Source of the DNA: Przewalskia tangutica
Lineage: Eukaryota > Streptophyta > Magnoliopsida > Solanales > Solanaceae
Length of the DNA stretch: 64,000 nt
Reading direction: 5' to 3'
NCBI GenBank assembly: GCA_029844215.1
Contig: CM056730.1
Location: forward strand, 47,318,924-47,382,923
Positions 24,054 to 35,999 of the stretch are shown here, piece after piece (the first letter of the stretch is position 1; each line of letters begins with the position of its first letter). The translations under genes and the position numbers were made by a program. The notes below the pieces were generated by a model. That model worked only from the letters and a program-made list of their open reading frames with translations, ran no database searches and was not told where the DNA came from.

Positions 24054-26411
24054 CCCCTCTAAGTTGATGAACTTCTTCATCCTAAATTCTTCTACGTCTT
24101 GGAAAACCCTCCCCTCTCCCTAGAGCTTTCCGTCCACCACCCGATCCCCCCCCCGCTAGCCTAAGTGGTTCGCCGAGGCCCTCCTAGCCTAGCCGAAAGT
24201 ATCCCCTCCGAGGTGCTAGCCGTGGGTACCCACTAGCCTAGTTGTTTCGTATAATACCCACTTGTTGTGGTATAGAAATACTCTCTTAGTATTGTTATAA
24301 TGCCCAAATACTTTGGCCCAAATACCTTGTAGTATTCCCAAGGTTACACTTATACAAAAGCCCAAAAAATACTATTATACTTCCCTCAGTCACAAAACGA
24401 AACCCTAAGGAAAAACTTCATAGTCGTTTGAAGTGTTTAAGTAAGTTGCGAAGAACTTCTAAGGGTTGTTGGAGCGGATTGGGCGCCGGAGTAGGAGCTA
24501 AACGTTGTTCGGGATCGACATATAACTTGGATAATTTTGGGCTTATCGAGGTAAACACTCTTGACCTTACATTTGTAATTGGGAATTACATGTTGTAGGA
24601 ATATATAGTTAAAGTATACTATATATAGAAGTGAACATAGTTGTGCGGCAATGTCTTTTGACTTAAGCCTGAATAATACTTACGGCAATGTCTTGCGACT
24701 TAAGCCTGAATTTAAAGAAGAGAACTGAACTGTAATTACATAGGGTGTATTCTGATGACTTGTGTAGCATTGATGTGTAGTAGAGTTGTACACGTCAGGT
24801 TAGGCGTGTAACCCACTGGTTGGTGGGTAGCCGGCCTCGATAGAGGAGGAGATTTCTGTTGTTGCGGGAAAATCTTCGAATTTTACGTAGAATATTCTAC
24901 ATTGAGATCTAAGATGTTAATAGGCGCCTTGTGGCCTCTATAGGTTGAAGTACTACGTGTGGCGTGATCCGCTTGGCAAGGTGTGGCCGAGCGGTTTGAG
25001 GTACTTGGGCGTTTTGCTATTAGTCGATAATCGTCGCGAGGTATGTGAACCTCTTCCTATCTTCCTAGCATGATATGTGTATAACTATGTAGTACGGTAG
25101 GCGTCGTGTGTTAAATGTATTTGATTGGTTTAAAACATAAAGGGTTATAACGGCTTTATGGGAAGTTGGTTATAAGACTTTATGTATATAAGAAAGTGTT
25201 TTGTGGTTGTTAAAAGGTAGCGATTTGACTTATAAGCGACTTGATGTGTAATAATAAAGAACTTGAAGTCTTTCCTTAAGAAACCCTTTTTTAAGAAGAG
25301 TAATACTTGGTTTTGAGAACTTAAGAGTTATACTAGCTTTATGGGAAGTTAGGTATAACGTCTAAGAGATAAAAAGAATGGCTATTTGATCTTAGAAGTT
25401 AAGAGACTTGATCTTATAAGATAAGAGACTTAACTTAATTAAATTGATTTGAAAGTTGTAAGATGTATGAAACCTCATTCGTGAGTAATGAGTACTTGGT
25501 TTCTAAAGAATAATGTTTCTTGATGTCGGAAATGATAATGAGTATCGACAATCCATCGCGCTAATAAAGGGAAATGTATTGAATAATGAAGTATTATTAA
25601 AACCGGTAGAAACCTCATCCGCATAGAAGCTAAGATGAGACAAAATGATATTACATTTCCTAGATCATGGCTGCTTAATAAGATTTATTATGAACAAGAA
25701 TAACCTACTACTTTATGGCATATGTTACTCAATTGTTTTAAAAAGAGATTAAGACATTGAACTATGAAACTTTTCTAAAAGAGACTTGCGTAATTGAAAT
25801 TAGGCAAAGCTGGAACTTTAGGGAAAAGAAAGGCATTGTGTTGTCTTAAATTGGTTTAAAACATAAAGTATTATATGACTTTATAGGAAGATAGTTATAA
25901 CGACTTTATGAAAACAAAGGAGGGTTTTATCATTGGTTTTAATGTGGTAACGTGACTTTAAAGAGAAGTGTTTTAGTCTAAAAAGAAGGCATAGTGTTGC
26001 CTTAATTTCGTTTTAAAAGGAAAGTATGGAAGTTGTTTTGGTCTACTTAAAAGATATAAGTCACTCTATTTTATACTACGGTATCGGGTGACTTTTATAG
26101 AAGGAATGGATCTTTAAAAGGAATTTAACGTCGTAGTACTTTAGGAGTTAAAACCGGACCTTCGCATAAAAATGAAAGTACTTTGAGTTGTGAAACTTGC
26201 CTATGCTTGTTGTTGTGAAACTTGCCTATGCTTGTAGTTGTGAAACTTGTCTATGCTTGTCGTGATAGCCTTTGTTGTGCAAGAATTGTGTTTCTATACT
26301 ATCGCGCCTCGATGGAGGTCGGTTGACTTGTTGAGAACTTACTTGGGCGTGGCCGTGTGGATAAATTCCGCAGATGCGTTCTGTTGATAGGGTTACTTTT
26401 GTTAATCGCTT

Positions 26412-26690
26412 TGGACATACCGACACGATCGTAGCGCGGGTATGCTTCCATTTGATCTTGCCTTATTGTTTCCCTTTGGACATCTCGACACGATCGTAGC
26501 TGCGGGTATGCTTCCATTTGGAATGTTGTCTTATTGTTTCCCTTTGGACATCTTGACACGATCGTAGCGCTGCGGGTATGTTTCCATTTGGAATCTTTGT
26601 CTTATTGTTTCCACTTTGGACATCTCGACACGATCGTAGCGCTGCGGGTATGCTTCCATTTGGAATCTTTGTCTTATTGTTATCATATCA
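26412..26690 (+). repeat. Minisatellite of 66-72 bp units, 4 copies
   Basis: GGACAT recurs at 26412, 26478, 26546 and 26618. It has the same unit as in LTR1 and LTR3, with local base differences in the TCGTAGCG segment. The ORFs at 26299-26559 (-) and 26534-26728 (+) are repeat sequence. Confidence 0.88.
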
Positions 26691-27269
26691 TAGGCTGCCG
26701 CGGTGAGGAAAGGTATTCCACGGCGTAGTGATGACTACGAGCGTGAGTCACGACTTACATGGCCTTATTTATCGTGAGTAGTTTGGTTATCATACATGTC
26801 TCTGCTTTATATAGTTGCTATGATTTCATTCTGATATTTCTGATTTCACATACTTGGTACTGTTATCTTGACCTCCTTGGGCTGCGTTCATCCGCGAGTA
26901 GAGGTACATCTATGTCGATCCGCTTTTAGGATCACCTTTGACTTATTGGGAAGCTCAGTTCCTTGGAGGCTTATCTTTTAGTATGTGTTCCACTGAGTCG
27001 TAGGTTCTTGTACATTCGGGGTATGGCGGGGCCCCGTCCGTCATAGTTGTTGTAAATCTTAGAGTGCATGAAATCTTGTTGTAGGCGATGTTGTAAAAAG
27101 GATTAAAGCTCGGGTTTGTATGTATATACGAAGGCAAGCATTTTAGTTGCTTTGTTTATTTATTATATCTCATTTCATGTTCATGTTTTACTTAGCTGAT
27201 TTTCTCGATGTTGTATCACTAGGGTGCCGGGTAAGGCACGATCCACGGGCAGGTTGGTCGTGACAAAAG

Positions 27270-27281
27270 TGGTATCAGAGC
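27270..27281 (+). other. Primer-binding site for initiator tRNA-Met
   Basis: TGGTATCAGAGC, 4 bp after the LTR2 end, is a full match to the complement of the plant initiator tRNA-Met 3' end. It fixes the orientation of the element. Confidence 0.92.
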
Positions 27282-27463
27282 GATTAGTCCTCGGAGAGTG
27301 TCTGAGACCGTGTCTAGTAGAGTCTTGATTATCGGTGTGTTGTGCACCACATCTATAATCGAGGCTATAGGACATTTAGGATTGGTTTCCATTCTTCTCA
27401 TTACGAGATCGTGCCTTAGAGTGTGTTGTAAGTTGGACCCTCGGCGTATCTCGTTTTACGATT

Positions 27464-28488
27464 ATGCCTCGCGCATGCAACCGGCGGGCGAAGGGCAAAG
27501 CGGCGAGAGGAGATACGAGTAGAAGCGGCAGCGATCTCTCAGAGACCGCGATACACGAGCCTCGATCCTACGGTGCAGGCGAGAGAGATAGGTTACAAGA
27601 GATGGCCCGATTAATGCCGGGTTGTGGCGGACTTGAGACAGTGGATCGCAGCGATTCGATCGATAGCACCCATAATTCACCCCGGCGACGGTTTGAGACT
27701 ACGGGATTTTACGAGTTGTAGGCGCCGAGTTTTATGGGTCGAGGCACGAGGATGATCCGAGGAGTTCATCCAAGCGATTCTGACGGATCATGAGTGATCA
27801 AGGCATCGGAGACCGAGTCGGTGGTCTAAGTTCACATCGTGCGTGATACCGCATGATCGGGGTTTGATTCGTGAGCTATCCGGGGAGCATGCACTTCCGG
27901 CCGTTTGGGACGAGTTCTCGAGGCATTTCTTGCATATTTCTTGCCTCCACAGATGAGAGGGCTCGGGCGACAGTTTTTGGTGTTGCGGCGAGCAGGCGTG
28001 CGGTTCGGGAGTACAATGTGAGTTCGACTCATTGGCGATGCGTCCGCATTAGTAGCTAGCTAGTATGGGGATCGAGTGCCGATATGTTCTGAGGCTCGAT
28101 GATTACCTAGCGAGTTGTTGGTGTAGCTCTTCAGGGCATGGACATTGCCGCATGCGAGCTTATGCACTTGGAGGTGAGGCGGAGAAATCGGCGAAATGAC
28201 CAAGGTCGAGAAGAGGGCGAGCAGCAGGTCCTTTGGTGACTTTCGAGGCGGACCGCCGGCCAGAGACTAGTTATGCGCCTCCGCCGATCTGAGTGGTCCT
28301 CCACAATCTTGAGCATCCAGTATTCGGGAGCGGTCGGGGCTCAAGGGTTCAGATTTTCGGAGAGTAGGGGTGTTAGCGGTGAAGCCACCTACCTCGTTGT
28401 GACCGTGTGGTAGACTCGCGGTGGGAGTGTCGTGCTAGTCGGGAGTTTGTTTTACATGCGGCAGCGAGGCCATTTGGGAGAACTGTCC
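27464..28488 (+). pseudogene. gag pseudogene
   Basis: The first 85 codons (27464-27721) are open and include ERDRLQEMARLM, a typical Gag N-terminal segment. Beyond this the frame shifts repeatedly; words such as VREYN (about 28008) can be recognised. The zinc knuckle is at 28448-28488: the first part CFTC is intact, then one base is missing before the His. Confidence 0.82.
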
Positions 28489-29397
28489 GACTGGGTAGCA
28501 CTGGTAGGATAGCACTGGACTACGAGATCGATTGCGGGTTCTTCACCTTCCACGGCTAGGCGGGATGTTCATACCGGCGGGCCACGGTAGAGGTCGCGGT
28601 GGAAGTTCGATTTTAGCGGTCCTTGAACCGCCTACTTTCGTATATCCTTAACCTACAGAGACTTGTATGTATCGATGCTATGATAATGTGTTAAGTGTTA
28701 TGTTCGGATAGCTTTGTGCTAAAATGTGATTTAGAAACACGTTAGTGAAAAGGAGTAAGCTGGGGGTGAGAAATGATGAACATTAGAAAATTACAGTTTA
28801 GACCTTACATGTAATGCCGTATTGAGTACAAGATCGTGCGGGTGATCTTTGTCAGAATGTATCATCATTAGTAGAGTAATTGTGGTGAAATTTCCTTGGG
28901 TAGTGTAATAATGGAAGTGGTAGCTTTGATGACCTGTAGATGTAAGATTGTTCCGGATCAGGAGCAGGCGTGATGCGTAAGTGGGTCGGGTTGGGGCCGT
29001 GTTGAGGGCCAACCCGCGGCGGTTTCAAAGTGGGGTCAGCTCTGGGTGGTCCCGCGGTGGTAGGGTCACGAGGTGCTAGGCCCATGATTAGATAACCATC
29101 GTATGAGTTCGTGTATATGTTCGACCAGTGGATCGTGAAGTAGGAATGGCCTTAAGGAGATTGAAGCTAGTAAGATGACCAAGTTTGGAGGTGGTGACTC
29201 CAAAGTTTTGGGAAAGCGATGGTGAAGTGTGATGCGTATACTAGAGGAGTTCAAGTGTCAGAGAGGGCACGACGAGTAAGGAAGGAAGAGAGCGTGTGAT
29301 ATTTCGTGGCGGTGTGGCGTTGGCAACTTGTTAGAAGAACTTCATCGTTACCCGTCTTGAGAAGGAACATTCGGACGAATGTTTCTAAGGAGGAGAA
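28489..29397 (+). other. Non-coding spacer, stem-loop and purine tract of internal region 2
   Basis: No domain is visible in this roughly 900-bp stretch. It ends with the AACATTCG/CGAATGTT stem-loop (29366-29383) and a purine tract touching LTR3 at 29398. The minus-strand ORFs at 28791-29012, 28852-29085 and 29066-29254 are shadows. Confidence 0.7.
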
Positions 29398-32300
29398 TGT
29401 TATACCGTATTTCAGTATATGCGTGAGGCGTGCGTATACAATTTGAGCCTTAAAGTAGGCATAGGTTCGAATTTGTGCATAACTACCAAAGGAGTCGTTT
29501 TTCGACGAAACGTTTCCACAACTTTCGTAGGGAAAATTCTGGCTATGTCAATAATAATTTTTGCGGATTTTTCGAGAGGCGTAACATTTTGGACCAACGG
29601 GAGGGTGACATGTGTCACCTCACATTGGAAGGCTTGGACGGCAATATTGGACGATTGGGTCTTGTGTAGTAGGTAGGATATTTTGTGCAAGTTGTGTGGT
29701 AGATGGATAAGGTACACGTGGTTGAAATCTAGCCCTACACTTGCCTTACACTTGGAGTGATCTTGGCCATTGGTTGGCCATGGCTTGACCTATAAATACC
29801 CCTCTAAGTTGATGAACTTCTTCATCCTAAATTGTTCTAAGTCTTGAAAAATCCTCCCCTCTCCCGAGCTTTTAGTCCAACACCCTCTCCCCCTCTAGCC
29901 TAAGTGGTTGGCCGAGGCCCCTCCCAGCCTAGCCGAAAGTATCCCCCCTTGAGGTGCTAGCCAGTAAGTCGCTAGCCTAGTTGTTTTCGTATAATACCCT
30001 TGTTGTGGTATAGAAATACTCTCTTAGTATTGTTATAATGCCCAAATACCTTGGCCCAAATACCTTGTAGTATTCCCAAGGTTACACTTATACAAAAGCC
30101 CAGAAAATACTATTATACTTCCCTCAGTCACAAAACGAAACCCTAAGGAAAACCTTAGTCGGTTGAAGTGTTTAAGTAAGTTGCGAAGAACTTCTAAGGG
30201 TTTTGGAGCGGATTGGGCGCCGGAGTAGGAGCTAAACGTTGTTCGGGATCGACATATAACTTGGATAATTTTGGGCTTATCGAGGTAAACACTCTTGACC
30301 TACATTTGTAATTGGGAATTACATGTTGTAGGAATATATAGTTAAAGTATACTATATATGAAGTGAACATAGTTGTGCGGCAATGTCTTTTGACTTAAGC
30401 TGAATAATACTTACGGCAATGTCTTGCGACTTAAGCTGAATTTAAAGAAAGCTGAATGTAATTACATGGGTGTATTCTGATGAACTTGTGTAGCATTGAT
30501 GTGTAGTAGAGTTGTACACGTCAGGTTAGATGTGTAACCCCAGGTTGGGTGGGTGGCGGCTCGATAGAGGAGGAGATTTCTGTTGTTGCGGGGAGGTCTG
30601 CAATTTTATGTAGAATATTCTACATTGAGATCTAAGATGTTAATAGGCGCCTGGTGGCCTCTATAGGTTGAAGTACTACGTGTGGCGTGATCCGCTTGGC
30701 TTAAGGTGTAGCCAAGCGGTTTGAGGTACTTGGAGCGTTTTGCTATTAGTCGATAATCGTCGCGAGGTATGTGAACCTCTTCCTATCTTCCTAGCATGAT
30801 ATATGTATAACTATGTAGTGCGGTGAGCGTACATGTGTTAAATGTATTTGATTGGTTTAAAACATAAAGGGTTATAACGGCTTTATGGGAAGTTGGTTAT
30901 AACGACTTTATGTATATAAGAAAGTGTTTGTGATTGTTAAAAGGTAAGCGATTTGACTTATAAGCGACTTGATGTGTAATAATAAAGAACTTGAAGTCTT
31001 TCCTTAAGAAACCCTTTTTAAGAAGAGTAATACTTGGTTTTGAGAACTTAAGAGTTATACTAGCTTTATGGGAAGATAGGTATAACGTCTAAAAAGATAA
31101 AAAGAATGGCTATTTGATCTTAGAAGTTAAGAGACTTGATCTTATAAGATAAGAGACTTAACTTAATTAAATTGATTTGAAAGTTGTAAGATGTATGAAA
31201 CCTCATTCGTGAGTAATGAGTACTTGGTTTCTAAAGAATAATGTTTTACTGATGTCGGAAATGATAATGAGTATCGACAATCCACTGCAGCGCTAATAAA
31301 GGGAAATGTATTGAATAATGAAGTATTATTAAAACCAGTAGAAACCTCCATCTGCATAGAAGCTAAGATGAGACAAAATGATATTACATTTCCTAGATCA
31401 TGGCTGCTTAATAAGATTTATTATGAACAAGAATAACTGCTACTTTATGGCATATGTTACTCAATTGTTTTAAAAAGAGATTAAGACATTGAACTATGAA
31501 ACTTTTCTAAAAAGAGACTTGCGTAATTGAAATTAGGCAAACTGGAACTTTAGGGAAAAGAAAGGCATTGTGTTGTCTTAAATTGGTTTAAAACATAAAG
31601 TATTATAACAGCTTTATAGGAAGATAGTTATAACGACTTTATGAAAACAAAGGAGGGTTTTATCATTGGTTTTAATGTGGTAACGTGACTTTAAAAAGAG
31701 AAGTGTTTTAGTCTAAAAAGAAGGCATAGTGTTGCCTTAATTTCGTTTTAAAAAGGAAAGTATGGAAGTTGTTTTGGTCTACTTAAAAGATATAAGTCAC
31801 TCTATTTTATACTACGGGTATCGGGTGACTTTTATAGAAGGGAATGGATCTTTAAAAGGAATTTAACGTACGTAGTACTTTAGGGTTAAAGCCCGGACCT
31901 TGGCATAAAAATGAAAGTACTTTGAGTTGTGAAACTTGCCTATGCTTGTTGTTGTGAAACTTGCCTATGCTTGTAGTTGTGAAACTTGTCTATGCTTGTC
32001 GTGATAGCCTTTGTTGTGCAAAAATTGTGTTTCTATACTACCGCGCCTCTCGATGGAGGGTCGGTTGACTTGTTGAGAACTTACTTGGGCGTGGCCGCGG
32101 TGGCGGATAAATTCCGCAGTGCGTTCTGTTGATAGGGTTACTTTTGTTAATCGCTTTGGACATACCGACACGATCGTGGCGCTGCGGGTATGCTTCCATT
32201 TTGATCTCGCCTTATTGTTTCCCTTTGGACATCGACACGATCGTAGCGCGCGGGTATGCTTCCATTTGGAATCTTTGTCTTATTGTTTCCCTTTGGACAT

Positions 32301-33033
32301 ATCGACACGATCGTGGCGCTGCGGGTATGTTTCCATTTGGAATGATGTCTTATTGTTTCCCTTTGGACATACTGACACGATGCGTAGCGCACGGGTATGC
32401 TTCCATTTGGAATGCTGTCTTATTGTTATCATATCATAGACTGCCGGCAGTGAGGAAGGTATTCCACGGGCATGAGTGATGACTCTGAGGGCGTGAGTCC
32501 CTGACTTACATGACTACTTATTTATCGTGAACTGTAGTTTGGTTATCATACATGTCTCCTGCTTTATATAGACTGCTATGATTTCATTTCTGATATTTCT
32601 GATTTCACATACTTGGTACTGTTATCGACCTCCTTGAAGTGCGTTCATGCCGCGGTAGAGGTACATCTATTGTCGATCCGCTTTTAGGATCACCTTCGAC
32701 TTATTGGGAAGCTCCGTTCCTTGAGGCTTATCTTTTGGTATGTGTTCCTGAGTCGTAGGTTCTTGTACATTCAGGGTATGGCGGGCCACTGTCCGTCATA
32801 GTTGTTGTAAATCTTAAGTGCATGTAATCTTGTTGTGGCGATGTTGTAAAAAGGATTAAACTGTTCGGGTTTGTATGTATATATGCAGAAGGCAACTGTT
32901 TTGGTTGTCCTGTTTATTTATTATATCTCTCATTTCATGTTCATGTTTTACTTTCGCTGATTTTCTCTGATGTTGTATCACTAGGGTGCCCGGGGTAAGG
33001 CACCAGTCACGGGCCCGGGTTCGGGTCGTGACA
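29398..33033 (+). mobile_element. LTR3, complete, plus strand
   Basis: It runs from TGTTATACC to TGACA, 3636 bp, and is very similar to LTR2. TATA is at 29791-29798. Its 3' end is not followed by a PBS but directly by reverse transcriptase coding sequence. This exact boundary indicates that the element ending in LTR3 inserted into the pol gene of another element. The matching left boundary and target duplication are not in the window. Confidence 0.9.
32158..32430 (+). repeat. Minisatellite of 68-70 bp units, 4 copies
   Basis: GGACAT recurs at 32158, 32227, 32295 and 32365. It is the same type as in LTR1 and LTR2. The ORFs at 32119-32439, 32129-32479 (+) and 32147-32392 (-) come from this repeat. 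Confidence 0.88.
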
Positions 33034-33038
33034 ATTTT

Positions 33039-33900
33039 CCGTCAGTTCCAGTGGTCAGAGAGTTCCCAGACGTGTTTCTAGACGACCTCCCGGGTATCCC
33101 TCCTGAGAGGGAGATTGAGTTTTGTATAGACATATTGCCAGACACTCGGCCTATTTCCATTCCGCCATACAGAATGACACCTGCCGAGTTGAGAGAGTTG
33201 AAGGATCAGCTTAGGGATTTGCTGGAGAAGGGCTTCATCAGGCCTAGTGTTTCTCCCTGGGGAGCGCCGGTATTGTTCGTGAAGAAGAAGGACGGGACGC
33301 TGCGCATGTGTGTTGATCTGAGCGGTGAACAAGGTGACCATTAAGAACGAATACCCCTTCCTGTGATTGATGATTTGTTCGACCAGTTGCGAGTGCGAGA
33401 TGTTTCTCAAGATTGATCGCGATCGGGCTATCATCAGTGCGAGTCGAGAGGTGGATGTCCCTAGATCGCATTTCGGACGTGCAGGCATTATGAGTTCAGG
33501 GTCATGTCTTTTGGGTTGACCAATGCTCCGGCGGTATTCATGGATTTGATGAACCGAGTGTTCAAACCATTTTTGGACACGTTTGTGATAGTGTTCATTG
33601 ATGATATCTTGGTTTATTCTCGCTCGAGCGAGCATGCGGAGCATTTTGACGGCGGCCGATTCTCAGGACCAGAAGTTGTACGCTAAGTTTTCCAAATGTG
33701 AGTTTTGGTTGACTTCGGTGGCTTTTCTTGGGCATATTGTCGGGGCTGATGGCATTCGAGTGGATACGGCCAAGATCGAGGCAGTCAGGACTTGGCCTAG
33801 ACCTACTACTCAGAAAGAGGTTCGCATTTCGGGCCTTGCGAGATATTATCGGTTCGTGGAGAAGTTTGCTTCTATCTACGCACCATTGACTAGGTGACTC
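33039..33900 (+). pseudogene. Reverse transcriptase domain of the pol relic
   Basis: Pieces in order: VREFPDVFLDDLPGIPPERE and RPSVSPWGAPVLFVKKKDGT (33051-33344); a damaged middle around 33345-33500; SFGLTNAP and the catalytic FIDDILVYS (33504-33686), with the two active-site Asp codons at 33600-33605; and the thumb segment KLYAKFSKCEFW to YYRFVEKFASIYAPLTR (to 33897). At least three frameshifts are needed to read it through. The minus-strand ORF at 33078-33644 is an antisense shadow. Confidence 0.9.
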
Positions 33901-33959
33901 GAAGCGCGCCAAGTTTGATGGTGATGCTTGTGGCGGGGTTTCGATTCTTTGAAAGAGAT

Positions 33960-34330
33960 CGACGACCGCCGTTCTTACTCTTCCGGAGGTCGACGGTTAT
34001 GTCGTGTATTGTGACGCGTCGAGCATCGGGTTGGGATGTGTTGATGCAGCATGGCGGGGTTATAGCATATGCATCCCGACGATTGAAGAAACACGAGAGG
34101 AACTACCACCCATGATTCGGAGTTAGCGGTGTGATTCACGCTTTGAAGATCTGGAGGCATTATTTGTATGGGGTTCACGTGGATATTTTTATAGACCACA
34201 AGAGCCTCCGAATCTTCACCAGAGGAGTGAACTTACACGAGACGGTGGTTAGAGTTGCTTAAGGATTACGATGTTGATATCTGTACCACCCGGGAAAGCC
34301 AATGTTGTGGTGATGCTCTTAGTCGTAGGT
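33960..34330 (+). pseudogene. RNase H domain of the pol relic
   Basis: Catalytic residues can be seen in shifted frames: Asp in YCDAS at 34013-34015, Glu in HDSELAVV at 34120-34122, and Asp in DHKSL at 34194-34196. The domain degrades the RNA strand of the RNA-DNA hybrid. Frames change around 34050, 34110 and 34230. Confidence 0.82.
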
Positions 34331-34559
34331 CGATGGGAGCCTATCGGATGTGCAGCTAGAGAGGAGGACATGGACATGGTTCGTGATTTGCATCGATTAG
34401 CGAGCCTTGGTGTCCGTTTGATTGATTACGATAGCGATGGGGTTCGAGTTCGTGAGGTTGCCGAGTCTTCCATCGCCGAGAGATGAAGAGGCAACAGTTC
34501 GAGGATCGATTTTGACACGTTATCGTGATCTGACTCTTCGTGAGGGCAAGGGTCCTTCG

Positions 34560-35230
34560 AGGTAGCACGATGGTGCTAAGGTTTGAGGCGAGTTGTGTGT
34601 TCCGGATGTTTCGTGACTTGGCAGAGTTCTTGGGAAGCACACTGCGTAGCGTTACTCTATCCATCCGGTCGACCAAGATGTACCACGACCTTAGATCGTA
34701 TTGGTGGGATGGCGAAGAGGGACGTTGCGAGTTCGTAGCTCGGTGCGTGTTGTCGCCAGTAAAGGTAGAGCACCGAGGCACGGTGGTTTGTTACTGACGA
34801 TAGAGATCCCGACACGGAAGTGGGAGGTGATCAACATGGACTTCATCACGGGATTACCTCGCACTCGGAGGAGACATGATTCTATATGGGTTATCGTCGA
34901 CGGTGACGAAATCAGCCCACTTTCTTCCGTCGGGGCGACTTTTTCGGTGAGGATTATGCGGACTTTATATCAGAGATCGTCGATCGCATGGAGTCCTGTT
35001 TGATCATATCGCATGCAGGAGCCCGGTTACGGCTAACTCGGAGGTCTTTCGAGAGGTTTAGGGGCGCAGTGAGCTCGAACTGCATTCCATCCACGAGCGG
35101 GACGGACAGCAGAGCGCACTATCCGAACTTCGAGGATATCTGCGAGCTTGTGTTATTGACCGTGGTAGTGGGAGGATCATTTGCCTCTAGTTGAGTTTGC
35201 GTATAATAATAGCTACCACTCAAAGATTCG
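34560..35230 (+). pseudogene. Integrase zinc-binding and core region of the pol relic
   Basis: The zinc-binding segment is around 34660-34780 (TKMYHDLRSYWW, then FVARC). The core begins with NMDFITGLPRT, with the first catalytic Asp at 34839-34841. Later core words around 35080-35215 are readable only with frame changes. Integrase inserts the DNA copy into the genome. It is broken and cannot be functional as sequenced. Confidence 0.8.
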
Positions 35231-35548
35231 ATGGCGCCTTATGAGGCATTGTATGGAGGAAGTGCAGATCGCCTATAGGCTGGTTCGATGTGGCGAGTGC
35301 GATTAGTGGGACCAGAACTTGGTAGCGACGATGGATAAGGAAGCTTATCCGAGAGCGGCTATTAATGCTCGTAGTCGCGAAGTCGTCGATGCAGATCATC
35401 GTCGTCGACATCCGAGTTCGAGGTTCATGATTGGGTTTTCCTAAAGGTGCCACCCATGAAGGTGTGATGAGATTCGGGAAGAAGGAAACTCACCAAAGGT
35501 ACATTAGGCCGTTTCGATTGTCGCGAGGTAGGCAAGGTTGCCTATGAG

Positions 35549-35872
35549 TTGGATCTGCCGTCCGACCTGGAGGCAGTGCATCCGGTTTTTCACGTATCTA
35601 TGCTGAGGAGATGTATCGGGGATCCATCTAGGGTGCACCCGATTGACGATGTCCAGGTGACCGAGGGGTTATCGTATGAGGAGATTCCCATAGGGATAGT
35701 CGATCGTCAGGTTAGGCATCTGCGGACCAAGGATGTGGCTTCCGTCAAAGTCTTGTGGCGGAACGAGCTTAGGGAGGAGATGACGTGGGAAGCTGAGGAG
35801 GACATGAGGCGGAGGTATCCTCACTTATTCCCCACACCTCCAGGTAACTTACTTTCCTATTTGCTGGTTTAA
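35549..35872 (+). pseudogene. pol C-terminus with chromo-like domain
   Basis: This is the longest intact piece of pol: 107 codons open to the stop at 35870. It contains LEAVHPVFHVSMLRRC, GDPSRVHP, IVDRQVRHLRTKDVASVKV and TWEAEEDMRRRYPHLFP. The segment from IVDRQ to HLFP resembles the chromo-like module of plant chromoviruses, thought to steer integration to marked chromatin. The opening codon is TTG inside the polyprotein, so this is not a separate gene. Confidence 0.85.
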
Positions 35873-35964
35873 TTTTCATTTTCGTAAATTGTTAAGTGTT
35901 ATATTGTGGCCATGTGTGGCACTTGCAAACTGTTTAAGCTTTATCGATAACTGTCTTGGGAAGG

Positions 35965-35999
35965 AACATTCGGGACAAATGTTTCTAAGGAGGGGAGAA
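35965..35999 (+). promoter_or_regulatory. Stem-loop and polypurine tract before LTR4
   Basis: This is the same arrangement as at 23612-23646, with one mismatch in the right arm (CAAATGTT). The purine run ends at 35999 and LTR4 starts at 36000. Its presence next to both the pol relic and the gag-only elements supports a common family origin. Confidence 0.75.

Larger units (their letters stand above)
23647..27265 (+). mobile_element. LTR2, complete, plus strand
   Basis: It runs from TGTTATACC (23647) to TGACA (27265), 3619 bp, and serves as the reference for the long LTR. In order it has: a degenerate G-box palindrome at about 23854-23876; an inverted CCAAT (ATTGG) at about 24024; TATA at 24046-24053; a C/T-rich tract at about 24110-24160; the palindrome TGTAATTGGGAATTACA at 24574-24590; two GGCAATGTCTT units at about 24640-24715; 25-bp repeats at about 26190-26265; the minisatellite at 26412-26690; and a conserved 3' block ending in TGACA. 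It is flanked by gag-only internal regions on both sides, so it is shared by two elements in tandem. Confidence 0.92.
33034..35872 (+). pseudogene. Truncated Ty3/gypsy pol (RT, RNase H, integrase, chromo-like tail)
   Basis: This is the 3' two-thirds of a pol polyprotein, broken by many frameshifts and stops. Gag, protease and the start of RT are missing because LTR3 abuts at 33033. The domain order RT, RNase H, integrase is that of Ty3/gypsy (Metaviridae). The C-terminal tail with GDPSRV and a chromo-like segment points to a chromovirus, probably the Del/Tekay group; the clade call is inferred from memory. The stop at 35870-35872 is followed by a short 3' leader and a polypurine tract (35987-35999) next to LTR4. 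It is the only substantial pol in the window and so the only sign of an autonomous relative. Confidence 0.9.

Noticed and set aside
27270..27281. Possible tRNA gene fragment
   Set aside because: The 12-bp match to the tRNA-Met 3' end has no cloverleaf around it and sits 4 bp after an LTR, as a primer-binding site does.
33078..33644. Minus-strand ORF of 188 codons, the longest in the window
   Set aside because: It is antisense to the recognisable reverse transcriptase and contains no motif of its own.
35549..35872. Separate chromodomain gene
   Set aside because: It has no ATG start and continues the frame of pol; it is the C-terminus of the polyprotein.
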